A stretch of 64,000 bases of DNA from Rusavskia elegans (GCA_011316305.1 SAUG01000018.1:186001-250000); one strand, 5' to 3'; positions 10,552 to 22,612 are shown, counted from the stretch's first letter. A program made the numbers and translations. The notes: generated by a model not told the origin, from the sequence alone.

Positions 10552-11000
10552 TCCGAACGCTGGAGCAGCAAATGGACGTCAGGGTCGAGATATTGTCCAT
10601 ACTTTCACCAGAGGCTCTGTCGAAGGGAATTTCAATTGGATGATCTGAGCCAGGCCGTCATATTTCTTATCAGCAGTCATCGAAAACGAGGCGTTTAGGT
10701 GAATAAGATATCAATGACACTTTGTTCACCATTGCATTGCACTCATTACCCGGGCTTTAGCTGCTGACTCTACTTGACTCTGCGACCAAACCCGGGCTGA
10801 CCTACTTCACTTTCACAGGCAGAAGCATTCAAAAGCTACACCTCGACCTACTCACTGCAGTCTTACCCTTAAGTCATCCACCTCGAAATCCTTCCAACTC
10901 AACCACCACGGCGAGTTCATCAAATTGTCTAACGGCTGGCGCAACCCAGGCAATCCCCATAATGATTCATTCTATTTGAGTCATTGAGTATCAAGCGGCA
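10552..11000. other. Spacer between P4 and P5
   Basis: No gene seen. Likely the terminator region of P4 and the promoter of P5. Confidence 0.35.
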
Positions 11001-11633
11001 ATGGCAGAAAAGCAGCCGGGGGAGATCTCATCAGTGAGTGTTCGCTCCAGCGCCTCGAAATGCGCCTTTGTTGACAATCTGGACCAGCTTGTTGCAGTGT
11101 TTCTGGCGAAACAGCCGGTTGTATGTTCCAATCCAACTGAATGATGCTGAAGGCATTGCTCAACGATTTCCCAGATCGACAGGGCCTTGACGGCCACATC
11201 TCATCCAATCGCTTACCCTCTCGCTTCATATCGGGTTCTGGAATGGCAGAAGCATATTGAACGTCAATTCATCCTGCTAAATACACAAGTTCGTGCGCTA
11301 CGCGAGTATGTCGAGAGGACAAGGCATACATCGCAGGCAGCAACGATGTTTTTCGCTCCAAATCTGATCGACGAACTTGGGAGTCTGGCTGAGAAGGCAC
11401 ACGATTGGCATGAAGGTCTCGAGGAGCTGCAGAGCCCCATCGAGTATCGTCGCTTGCAGCAAATGTTCAGGATATATCGAGATGACACTTTAGTTGAAGC
11501 CCGATGGCTTGAATGGAGCAAGTACAGTTGCAAAAGGGCAGAGAGGGTATGGGCGAAAGCTTTAATGAAGGCGGCCCAGGAGGATCCAGTGGATATCTTT
11601 GAGGGAAGTATTCTGCAGTCGGACCTGCAGTGA
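11001..11633 (+). CDS. P5: micro-exon paralog family member
   Basis: Exons 11001-11033, 11088-11120 and 11175-11633 give 174 residues. Both introns are 54 bp (GTGAGT...CCAG and GTATGT...CCAG). The 33-nt middle exon encodes LVAVFLAKQPV and exon 3 opens IDRALTA. Exon 3 shows E-W-Q-K-H-I-E, the core A-H-D-W-H-E-G-L-E-E-L and the tail W-A-K-A-L-M-K-A-A-Q-E-D-P-V-D-I-F. It is one of the best-preserved members and a good reference for the family. No signal peptide, membrane segment or known domain recognised. Confidence 0.65.
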
Positions 11634-12417
11634 TGGAGCTGAAAGTCTCGGAGAGCGGGAGGACACGACAACGACAGCCGGTCAATAGTGACACGCTGTC
11701 ATGGAATTTCTATTCTGGAGGTACTTACATCCGAGGTGCTTAAGAGTCCCGGCGATGCTAGAAGAAACACAAGCTCCACATTCGGTAAAGACGAGTCGCA
11801 AGTGACAGCTCAGACCCATTGTCTTCTCTGAACGTTGCGTTATGAATTATGTGTGACAGAGCCTATGCTTTGGGCGTAGCAGGTGAATCTTGAAAAGCCT
11901 GCAACTAATTTTCGAGGAACGGACGACCAAGACAACTTTTGTGCATCCTTTGTTCAGAGCATAACACTATTGTACTGGAATCAGCTTTGCGTGATTTTGC
12001 TGGTGTTGAAGCTTCTGATGCCCTTTCTGCCATTTGCCTGTAGCGGCAAGCGTGTCAAGCCCGATATCGCAGCTTGTAGATTCCTCTTAAGTTCGCTGTA
12101 AACAGTTATTGGGGATCCGAAATGATATCCCTTGGAGTTGCTGTAGAAGTCTGACTCGTTTGAAGACAAAGGACAAGCGGGTACTACAAGCGTGCGTAAG
12201 TTTTTCTGGTAAGCGGTCAACAGGTTCTCTTGAACAGCTTTTCAGGAAAGGTGATGCGAGGTAATTTGGATTTTGGACTTAGAGCAACCAATTGCCATAC
12301 ACTCTTGCTGACCGACTGACAATTTATATAACTCTTCCCTCGTTCTTGACTCGCCATCTCAGTACAATAAACGAATAGCCATGGCCACCAATAACATCCT
12401 ACGACCCTCACAGAGTA
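11634..12417. other. Spacer between P5 and the Tc1/mariner insertion
   Basis: Ordinary base composition with no convincing gene. It ends at the TA target site of the transposon at 12416-12417. Confidence 0.4.
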
Positions 12418-14091
12418 CAGAGGATGACACCGAAAGTCCTCACCCGCGCTAGTACAGCCCTATAGCCTTGGCATCCCTTTTTATATAGCCTTACTAATTA
12501 ATTATACAGTTAAGTATATATACTAGGAGCCTAAAAAGCTAAAAATTTTATTTAAGTAAGCTCCTATCTTTAGTATATAATTATATCTAATAATCAGAGC
12601 GCTAATTACGGCGATAGAGCGAGAATCCAGGTACTAGCCCTTTAAGAAGCCGGAATCGCCGCTAAAATCGTTCGCGTAATAATAGAGATCTCCGAATTAA
12701 TTTAACGAGTACTTAAGGTTAAAGCTCTTTCTAGGGGCTATAACCTAGAGATTTTAAAGGTCCTCTACCTAGATTATATTAAAGATATACCTAGATCTAG
12801 TAGATCTTCTAAAGTTATACCCGAAATAGAATTAGAAATCCTAGTATTTATTTAGAAAGATCGGAATTATTACGAGAAAATATCTAATAGCTTCGCTTAA
12901 ATTTCTTTCTATAGTACCTCCTTTTTATCTACTACTATTCTTTATATTCTCCGGAAAAATAATATATATATATATAAAATAACTAAGAAATCAGACTTTA
13001 TAGAAGCTATAATAGAAGCTCGTTTCTAGTTCTACTTCCGCTACTAGTATTAGACCTTAAAAGATTAGAAGAATATTATCTAGAGTAATAAAATAAGCGT
13101 TATTTTAAATTTACGAAAGGGTAGGATTAGGACCTAGCGACGCCCTAATAAGTAATTTACTACTACGAACGTCCGCCGCCGCTAGAAAGGAACTATAGAA
13201 TTTATATTCTAGAGCTACTACTCGTACGATAAAAAAGGACTTTACTATATTTAGAAGAAAGAAACGGTAGTAGAAAAAAAAGCTAGTAAAATAGAACTAA
13301 AAAAGATTAATAAAGTACTAAAGCCTATAGTAAAAGCGGAATAGGAATTCGAAACTAGAATAAAATAAATAGGATTAAGAAATAAAAGAGGGAAGAAACC
13401 TTAATAGCGCTAGAATAAAGTAAATAGGAAGATTATTTATAATAGTAAAAAGGATAGAATTAACTAGTATTGCTACTAAAAAAAGATACTAATACTAAAG
13501 CTTTTTAAATTTACTACCGAGTATAAAAAGGACCGCCCCGATACGATTATATAAGAAGATAAGGCGCTAGTATACGCCTTATACTACTAGGACCTTGTTT
13601 TTATAGAGCTTAATATTATAAGGCTGATTTAGTATAGGAATTCCCCGGATTTAAATATAATTAAGCCGTATTAGCCCTGGATAAAATAGAGAACTTCTCG
13701 ATAGAGGCCGCTAATAATAAAAGCTAATATAGAAAGGCGGTAGAATCGATACTAAAAGTATAAGCTAAAATAAGACCGGATCTAAATATAGATTAAACGT
13801 ATCCTAAAGTATATTTAGTAGGTTATTGTACTAAATAAGGGGAATAAGTACTAAAAAAGCCGTATTAGCAGAGATATTAGGCCTTACGATAAAGTAGATC
13901 GCTAGAAAAGGTATATATAAGCAGGTAGATAGGTAGAGAGTAATATAGATTAACTTAGGATCTATATATAGCTTTTATAGCCCTATAGTAGCAGATAGAG
14001 ATAGTAGAGAAGCGATATTACAAGAATTCCGGGTCTGCCAAGCCGTAGGGCTGATTTTAGCGCGGGTGAGGACTTTCGGTGTCATCCTCCG
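12418..14091 (+). mobile_element. RIP-degraded Tc1/mariner-type DNA transposon
   Basis: The ends are inverted repeats of about 60 bp: the left starts CAGAGGATGACACCGAAAGT and the right, read inward, starts CGGAGGATGACACCGAAAGT. TA lies just outside both ends (12416-12417 and 14092-14093), the target duplication typical of Tc1/mariner elements. The inside is strongly AT-biased with almost no CA or TG. Conceptual plus-strand translation still shows DDE-transposase landmarks broken by stops: E-D-K-A-P-A-H near 13555-13580 and N-S-P-D-L-N-I-I-E-P-Y-W-P-W near 13637-13682. The many stops fit C-to-T and G-to-A changes on both strands, so the element is dead. It splits the P1-P7 array between P5 and P6. 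Confidence 0.85.
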
Positions 14092-14445
14092 TACGTCTGT
14101 GCCAATCAAAGCTTTAGTGTCTAAATCAAATCACTTTCCTCTTGCATCTCGCGATGATGAATGAAAAAGTGTTATTTCTTACTGCGTCCTCGGTCGAGTC
14201 CGAGCTTCATTCATCACTGGCACGTTGGCTATACAAGCTTTGGATCGGGTTTTCTGATGACGAGTGATTTGCGTTGACTCGTCGTTACCGACAGATCTCA
14301 TGATATAAGCTTACTAAGACCTTCTGGCAAATGCACTTGCTACCCGAAAGTTCCCCAATTCTTCCCAGTTGTCCAAGCTTTCTGATACTCTGTACCAGAC
14401 CACCACTACGATAATCAAGCGACCATCGTCAAAGACCACACGAAT
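14092..14445. other. Spacer between the transposon and P6
   Basis: Normal composition. An 82-residue minus-strand frame (14562-14314) overlaps P6 exon 1 and looks like chance. Probably the P6 promoter region. Confidence 0.35.
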
Positions 14446-15107
14446 ATGAATACCATCCGAGACAACAATGTTGAGCCAAAGAATATACTGGGTGCGGTAT
14501 ACCGCGTGAGTCAAATCTGCGAAAAGATCTATGGAATCCTCTCTAACCTTTGAAACAGCCATACATTAATTACCTCATCACCCAACCGGTACTCAGGCAT
14601 ACTTCTCTTAGCTCCGATACCCACTCTTCAGCCGTCACCCTCAGTCTTTGCGAATCAATAAGGCGTGATCGCAACGTCGAAGAACGATCTGCCCTTTGGC
14701 CCCTCGCAGTGGATAAAATGGACGAATGGCGAGACCATATCGAAGGTCTTCTGGACGTTCTTGGTAGAGGGACCGCGGGTTTGAGAAATGCAGCCAGAAT
14801 ACAGGATTCGTCTTTAGAAGCGAGGCCAAGTTTGATGCTGCAAGGAGTGGGAAATTTGCTCGACAAAGCCTGTGAGTGGCATGAGGGTATTAGTGAGATG
14901 AAGTCGTCGGCGTGGATATATGAGTTCCTGCCTCTCGAACCTGCCTATGATATGGATGACGTGATGGAGATTATACACGCGAAATTTCGACGGAGATGTC
15001 TGGCAAGGCGAACGAGGATACTATCGGAAGCCTTGCAGGATACTTTCGAAGAGGGACCCGAGGGTGTCTTCAGTGGTTCTTTGATGCAGGCGGTGTTGCG
15101 GGAATGA
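14446..15107 (+). CDS. P6: micro-exon paralog with micro-exon fused to main exon
   Basis: Exon 1 is 14446-14505 (20 codons, MNTIRDNNVEPKNILGAVYR). It joins 14559 through a 53-bp intron with GTGAGT, a perfect CTAAC branch site and ACAG. The next residues, PYINYLITQPV, align with the micro-exons of the other members. Here the frame runs straight on to 15107, giving 202 residues. A GTACTC sits where the second donor is expected (14589), but no downstream AG restores frame, so the old intron seems to have become coding. The core A-C-E-W-H-E-G-I-S-E-M and tail S-E-A-L-Q-D-T-F-E-E-G-P-E-G-V-F are well kept. Function unknown. Confidence 0.6.
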
Positions 15108-15341
15108 TGATCCGCAGATTGCAGGAGCGGGCAAGATAGTAGAAGACCTAGTTGGAGGCTACGTGTAGCAAAGAAGGGAGTTGGCTAAACAAGTTGGTCG
15201 TCGGAAGAAATAGTATTCTTGGTACCTTAGCTGCCACATTTTGCGATTTCGTGATTGCTACTCTTCAATCTTATTGAATGGAGCACTGAGTTTCCACACG
15301 CCTGCTACATCTAGGTCTCACGAAACATGAAGACAATGTTT

Positions 15342-15900
15342 TCAGCTTAACTTCTCTTGTTCTTCGGACGGCCCCTTCCTGTGGGTTGCACCCGCCAATG
15401 CCCTCGCAATCATTAGCTCCCTCTCTTTACGGTGCCGAAGGAAGCTCTCATGGTGTATCCCCTTCCTCTCCTCCGTTTCCCATCGCGCCCCTCTATATCG
15501 CCAGTACCAGTGCATATGAATAACATGCTCGAATTCACAAATCTGTTCATGCCTTTCCCCAGCTTTCTCGAGCAAGTTCTCCAAAATTGTTGCCGTTAGC
15601 TGGGGAAAGCCTGCTTCCGGATCTCCTGTATCTTGAGTCCGGGTCGTTTCGGTATACTTGGTTGTTTCCCGTAGCTGGAGAACGAGACGGGGAATCGGTT
15701 TGTTGATGGATTCTAGCCAGTTTTGAACTCTCATTCGCCCTTGTAAATATTCCTCGAAAGCCCGGCAAGGACTCGTGTTCGCTTTGCCGGCTGTTAGTGC
15801 TCTGACGATCTATGACACCTTGTGAGCTTTGATGTGGCAAAGAAGCGATACTGCAGATAATACGTACCGAGACATGTCTAAAGAGAGGCTCTAGTACTGA
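15342..15900 (-). CDS. P7: micro-exon paralog (exon 1 not resolved)
   Basis: Main exon 15809-15342 (155 residues) opens IVRALTA. It is preceded by a 58-bp intron (GTACGT...CATAG) and a micro-exon at 15900-15868, 33 nt, encoding SVLEPLFRHVS. Upstream is an acceptor with an ACTAATA branch site, but no ATG exon was identified, so the 5' end may lie beyond 15950 or be lost. Exon 3 contains W-L-E-S-I, the altered core A-G-E-R-H-E-Q-I-C-E-F (Trp replaced by Arg) and a tail A-R-A-L-A-G-A-T-H-R-K-G-P. It is the second inverted member. Confidence 0.5.
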
Positions 15901-17720
15901 CTTCTAGCCGTATTAGTTGCCGATGAACATAGTCGATGTTTATAACCACGTATTGGTATGTTGCTAAGATCTAGACCAGGATCCAGGTCTCTGCGCTCCA
16001 GCAGCTGTGCGAGTGAAATCTGGATATCTATAGAGGCAATGGTCGTTCTCTTGATGGGTCAAGGCAGATGGAGTCGGGATGCTTATGCGGAAGTTGGGTG
16101 AAAATGTTGGAGAGATGACGATTGATCGGCTTGGGTTTGCTGAGTGTGGAGTGAATATGATGTTGGTTGACGATATCGTCAGATTCTTAGGCTCTTAGGA
16201 AGTTTGCAAAATCTTACAGTAACACATGTCGCACTGATAGCTTTGTGGCCGAAGATGTATTGACAACACTGTGGGTCTAGAGATTTTGGTTTTGGAGAAA
16301 CACCACCGATGGAGGTATTACCCCGGGCTGCGTAGACAGTTTCATCGTGGTGAAAGACGCCTTCACTAGATGCTGGCTTGGGACTATGTCCGAGTCATAA
16401 AACATTGTGGAAATTGGAAGTCCGCAATAATGTGCTGGAAGCTCATGACTGGTAGAAAACTATCGATTGCAATATCGCGACAATTTAGAGGTGTGAATTG
16501 TCCACTTACTTACTACTCGTCGGATTATAAATGACTCCATGATACTTCTTCCCTCAAAGCTAGGCGTAGGAGGGACTGAGCGTCGGGCTTTGGAGCCTTG
16601 GACACCAAAGGAAAGATTGTCCAGAGTATTATATCTCAAGCCTGCCAAAGCAACTCTGACCGAAAAATTTGACGGCATGTATCGATACATAGAGGGTAGC
16701 CAAGCGTTTAGTAATAAGCAAAGATGGTATTGCTGGCGGGATCTGAGCTGTGAAGCCGTGAGCTGTGTGTTCATGCCCTTCATTTGAGAAGCGTCTCCCG
16801 AAAGGTGCTGGTAAGACAAAATAGCGAAGTAATGGTTGGAAAGACCAAATCAAAACGTTTCTGGTAGTAATGTTCGACATTATGATGCAGTAGGGAGACA
16901 GAGAAGCTGAACCCTACCGTCAATTGCCCAGCCAGGTTGGTTCGATTCTTACGTCGGAGCACGAAATGGATAGCGAATTCCCCGAGGATGCTATTAGCAC
17001 TCTCAGAGAAGTCGACATTTTCGCATTAGATGGCTCAGATGAAGCAGAACTAACTACAAGCCGAGGAAGATGATCGAAGGGACTTCCAAATAAGTGTGAG
17101 TGTTGCGTTGTCGACCTAACATACATTCCGTGACCTCCTTCAGAACCGTAGACATATTCATGGGCACTGTTCTGTTGTTTTTGGAGCTCCCAGACACGTA
17201 CTCACGAGGATATCATGAGGTGCGGGCCCCATCGTCAGGTCCAGCAATGGCGTGCACTTTTTGATGCTCGGATTGTGGGTCAGTGAGATCAATGGACCTC
17301 CTCCGGCATTGTTCGTGTGTGATGCACAAGAACTACGGGCTGTTTTGAACGACTGGAATTGCTTCAGCTCGCGTGCACTGTCGAGAGGAATACACAGTAC
17401 CGAACAATACAAGACCTCTGTTGTGATGACACAACTGTAGAGAAAGGATCCTGTCAAGGCTGTGGTACGAACTTGTCCGCGTGTCGCGCGTCCTGGTAGT
17501 GTGCAGCCAGTCGTTTCATATTCAGAAGATCTGTTTTTCACTGTTATATACTCATTCCAGGGCCTTCCGTAGGTCTTGTTTCGGTAGTACAAGTTACCCC
17601 TTGAACTCTTGTGTTTCATCCCAGCTTAATACGATTGCGTCTTCACACGACGTGAGCCGTTGTTTGCTGACCCTTATTTGGATGGCACAATTAGCGGCGG
17701 AGGTAACAGCTAATTTAGTA
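15901..17720. other. Gene-poor stretch between P7 and the nested transposons
   Basis: No gene I can support. A short plus-strand frame around 16962-17072 (opening M-D-S-E-F-P-E-D-A-I-S-T-L-R) has coding-like composition but no context. The upstream exon of P7 may lie in 15950-16100. The region ends at the TA target of the next element. Confidence 0.3.
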
Positions 17721-20700
17721 CCCCAGGGGAAATAAAGAGTGATAAAACGGAAGCTAATCTGGGGACCCTTCTAAATTTCGGTCCCACCAACCTTAAAAAT
17801 TTACAGGAGTATTACTCAACGACCCCTAGCTATTAGATCTTATAAAGCTCGTAATAGACTTATAGACGTATATACTCGGTATATATAAGCTTACAGGAGC
17901 TCTATAGGTCTTGTCGTTGGTCTTTAACAGGTCGTAGTAAACCTGCTGTGAGGGCGCCCACGATACTACTAGCTACCACTAGAAAAATAACTTACTCCAG
18001 ATTCGATAATTAGTGATAAAAACGTGATTTTCCCCGTACCACCCACCAAAATTTTGGCGTGATTTAATAAGACCTCTACTACCTATATTTTAACTTCTAC
18101 TATTATATTAACGTCGATTAGGTACGCCTAAAGCGGTAATTCTAAAGCTGCTATTTATCTATTACCCTATAATTTATAGTAGAGCTAATAGAGCAGGATT
18201 CGGATTAGGGTTCGCCGCTACCGGCGACTACCGTATATATAACTATACTTTATCCTTCCTTTATCGATTACTAACTCGATTATATTATATAGTAAAGGTA
18301 GAAAAGCGATTATTACTAGTATAGAAAATCCGTATTATATAACTTCTTATTAATAGCGCTCGCCTAGATAAGATTACTATAATAGAGGACTGCGGTATCG
18401 CGATAGTCTATTATATTAAATTTAACCTTATTATATTCAGCAGTTATTAGGCCTCCTAAAAAATAAGGCGAGGTCGCTATATAAAGTTTATAGATACTAT
18501 AAAAAAGAAATTAAAAAAGTATCTAAAATAGAACCCGGATCTATATTTAAATAAAATATAAAAATTTCTTTTCGACTAGTATAGTATAGTAATTAGCGCT
18601 AACCGGATCTATAAAATATTAAAAAAGATAAAAATTAGTAGGAAATCTTTATAGTAAAAAGCTAAAAAATAATTAAGATCTCTTTATAATTATTATACCC
18701 TCGAGATTAGTCGCTATAGCTATAAACAGCTCGTATACCTCGATAAAAATATAGGTAATAAGTATATAACTTATCGTAAGCGAAGATAGTCTAAATTCGG
18801 TATTAAACTAATATTCCGGATTCCTTTTTATTATTTATAATACTATAGTATTCTTCCTGCCTATTATTTAGACGGCCTCCTTATATATACGATCTATAAA
18901 GGTTCGATTAAAAGCTATCGCTTTAAATAGTTCCTAGAATAATAGGTCCTTTTATTATATAATTCCTATCCGGGTCCGAAATCTATAATTATTCTAGATA
19001 ACTATTTAGTATATAAAAATAGGAGGATTAAAAAGCTCTATAGTTATTTCGGAATAAAGATCTAATACCTTCTACTCTATTCGCCCGACTATAATTTAAT
19101 CGAAGAATTCTTTTTAATTTTAAAGGCCTAGATAAAGAGGTATAATAGATCTTTAGAAATAATATTATTTCGTAAGTTTATAGAGGCGGGTATCGAATCT
19201 TATAATAGCGTTTCTAAAGCTCGAAGCTACTTCGCCTACTCCGGATATTTAAGACTAGTCGACAGTAAAGTAGTAAATTAGAATTATCTAGATAATTCGG
19301 ATATTAACTAGAGCGATTAGGTATAAAATAATAATAAAAAAAAGAAAAGAAGTAAGAATTTAGATTAAAAATATTAGTACTAAGACTACTAAGCCCCCCG
19401 GGCGCAATATTATAATCCTTAAAATAATTTACTATTACTTTAAATATCGCTTGATTTCTATAATTTTTAAACCGATCGATTACGCTTTATCTAATTTAAA
19501 ACTTATTCTATAATATAGTTAGTTTAATTAGAATAATTAATTTATTATTTAGGATATAAAATCTTACCTACTTTAATAGTTTAAAGCTCTATAGTAATCC
19601 CGCTCCGAGCTAGCGCGGCCGGACGCCGGCTTAGCGTTCCTAATTAGCTATAGCTCCGCGAAAGATATTATAATAGACGCCGGGTACTAATATAGAACCT
19701 TATATAAAATCTAATTATTAAAAGCGCTATATTATATCTAAGCTTCTTTAATAGCTATATACTACTTTAATCGAGTTTAAATATAGTATAATATTTTAGA
19801 ATTTATTATATATTATCTATAGAATTAAAAATTAGTAGAATCGAGCGAAATTTAAGTATATAGTAAATTAATAAAAGAATTAAAATATTACGCCCGGCAG
19901 GCTTAGCGGTCGAATTCCGTATTTTAAAGACCCCCTTCCTAATCTTTAACGAGACCCTAATTTTTAATAATTTCTACTAAATTAAATATTTTATAACTTT
20001 AACGAAAGTATTCGGAATTAATAAGATTACGTTTAAAAAGTCTATATCTAAAAATTTAGATTTAAGAATATCTAGTATATCGAAGTAATATATAGAAAAT
20101 TATAGACCCGTAAATAACGTTCGCTTCGATTATAGAGAATATCCTACTACTAAAAATCGTTAGAGAAACCTTTTATATTAAAGATTATAGGATATTCAGT
20201 TTAGCTCCGTATATATAGTACTAGTAATATTATTAACTACTTTATATTTAATTAATTAATAAATTACCGTTAATTATATATATAATAGGACTATAAAAAT
20301 TCCGGTAATATACCTATTATATATCTTTATAATTACTTTCTAGTATTTCTAATACTTTACGTTTATATATAAATCTTAGCAGAGTATACTATAGTATTAA
20401 TAAGTATACTAAATTAATTACTCTATAGAAGCTATTTTTTCTAGTCCTTAATTTTATCGCGGAAGCGATTATCGAAATCTTTTTTTATTTCTATTTCCTT
20501 TTAATCCTCCTAGCCGAGCTTATATATCTACTTAAAACTAAAGCCTACGGCGTTATATTTCTTAAACGCTACTTTAAAATCTTTATACTCGGTAGAATTA
20601 TTTTTAATCTACTATATAAAATATTTAGCGCGTAAATATTCTTAGTTACCGGAGATTCGAATAGGGCTATTAAATACCGGGAGATCCTTTTTTTTTAGAT

Positions 20701-22612
20701 CTTTTAACTATCCTTTTAGTAGTAAAAAGTTAAGAAACAGGCCTCGTATATAGTAGAAGGCTAAGCTCTAGGTCGCTATTTCTTTAACGGTATCTAAGAA
20801 ACTAAAAGATCTTTCTAGTATTTTTAAACTACTACGCGAAACTCTACTATAGAGAAAAAATAGTAGCTTAATAAATAATTATAGTAGGCGTTTATTAAAT
20901 AGAAGTATTATTTACCTCTTTCTTTTTCTTTAAATCTTTTACTATCTAAATACCTCTTATATAGAAGGCGATAAGCTAGTTTCTAACCTTTTCTAGTAGA
21001 TATATTATATTAATATCCGCGTATTTCGCCTTCTTTTAAGTAGCTAGGCTTATTATCTTATTCTAGGCGGTAATCTAGTATAGAGTAAAAAGATAATAGG
21101 TTTTCTCGCTAACCGGCTACTAGTAACTATATTTATTTTCGCCTAGATATTTAACTCTATTATATCGGTTAATTCGGATAAGATTATATCTAAATTACCT
21201 ATAGGTTTTCTTTATCTTATAGTAATAGGCGGCCTCTAGCTTCTATTTTTTAGTTACCGTCTCCTTTTTTTTCTTTTTAGTAGTCCCCGAAAATAATAAA
21301 GAATCGGAGTTTATATAGAAAATATTAATACTAGAGTCAGTTAATATAAAATCCTTAAAGTTATTTATATCTATATCGAGAGATACCTTATACTTCTTAT
21401 TTTTATTTTTACTCGAAGAATTTTTTCTAGCCTTACTAGTTAAGATAGGCTCGTATTTCTACTAGATATAAATACTAATATTCTTCTTTTTCTTATTATT
21501 AATCTAGTATTAAATAATTCTATCGACCTTTAACTATTAGCTTAAATCTTCGTACTAATAATAGGTATCCTATACTTTAGCTATTAAGGATCGTATAAGC
21601 GCGAAGGATTCTACGAGGAAAAAACCTTCTATAATCTAATACTTTTAGTTAATCTTTTTAATAACCTTACTAGTAAAAATATCGAAGCTAAAAGATTTAG
21701 ATATATCGGAACTTTTAAAAATAGTATTAGCCGGGGTATCTTCTTTCTAGTAGATATACTAGTTTATAGTATAGACCGCCGATAGGAATAGCTAAATCTT
21801 ATTATTTTAATTACTTCCGGCCTATATCTTATTACTAGTAAGGTCTTTTAAAGCGTTAGTATAAATACGCGTAAAGTTCGATAGCTACTAAACCTTTTTT
21901 ATAGGCTTTTCTTTAGTAAGTTCCTTTTTAGCGGCGGTAATAATCCCCGCGACCTCTTTTTTAGAAACTATTTCGATAGTAGTATTCTTTTTAATAGTAG
22001 TCTTCTTAGCAGCTTTTTTTTTAGTAGTTTACTATTTAATAGTTTTAGTAACGGCTTTTTTTTTAGTATTTTCCTTTTTAATTACCTTTTTTTTTAGTAT
22101 ATCTACCTGCCGCTTCGATAGCTTCGGAGATACCTTTATAACGGAAGTAGAATTAGAAGGATATTTTTAAAGAGTTCCGGCAGCTCCGGCGGCGGTATTA
22201 TTATCTGAATTTCGGGTAGCGCGTAAAGGAGCTATATTTAGTATAAAGAAGAAGTATAAATAGCTTTAATTTAACCTGATTAGATAGGTTAAATAACTTT
22301 AAAGGTAGCAGTAAGGTTAAAATATAGGTAGTAGAGGTCTTATTAAATCACGCTAAAATTTTAGTAGGTAGTACGGGGAAAATCATATTTTTATCACTAA
22401 TTATCGAATCTGGGGTACCCGGACCTTAGCGAAACTTAGTAAAACTTAGATATTATAGTCCTTAAATAATACTAACTCTATCGTTCTAATTTTAATCGGT
22501 TCCGACCGGTGGTTGTTAAGTACAGTAGGGTTGATTCTTAAAATGGTCGTCCGAAATTTTAGAAGGGTCCCCAGATTAGCTTCCGTTTTATCACTCTTTA
22601 TTTCCCCTGGGG
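17721..22612. mobile_element. Outer inverted-repeat element split by a larger transposon
   Basis: The left end CCCCAGGGGAAATAAAGAGT and the right end are exact inverted repeats over roughly 55-60 bp, weakening further in. Both ends are flanked by TA (17719-17720 and 22613-22614). Without the inner insertion (17995-22415) it would be only about 470 bp with no coding capacity, so it resembles a miniature inverted-repeat element mobilised by a Tc1/mariner-type transposase. The terminal repeats look little mutated compared with the insert. Confidence 0.7.
17995..22415 (+). mobile_element. 4.4-kb RIP-degraded TA-target transposon with second reading region
   Basis: The inverted repeats are about 100 bp: the left starts CTCCAGATTCGATAATTAGT and the right, read inward, starts CCCCAGATTCGATAATTAGT. 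TA flanks both ends (17993-17994, 22416-22417). The plus strand from about 18.1 to 19.4 kb retains a ruined DDE_3-type transposase: D-G-L-L-I-Y-T-I-Y-K-G near 18871-18903, I-I-I-L-D-N near 18982-18999 and Y-S-P-D-Y-N-L-I-E-E near 19078-19107. The remaining 3 kb (about 19.4-22.3 kb) reads on the minus strand as a long Lys-rich degraded frame (runs like KKKAVTKTIK), not expected in a minimal Tc1/mariner element. CA/TG are nearly absent throughout. Confidence 0.8.

Noticed and set aside
14314..14562. 82-codon minus-strand frame
   Set aside because: Covers exon 1 and intron 1 of P6, whose splice signals and family micro-exon are much stronger evidence.
16962..17072. Short plus-strand frame considered as an eighth family member
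   Set aside because: Lacks the micro-exon, the I-x-x-A-L-T opening and the W-H-E core.
12418..22415. AT-rich blocks considered as centromere or mitochondrial insertions
   Set aside because: Inverted repeats, TA flanks, transposase traces and CA/TG depletion explain them as RIP-mutated transposons.
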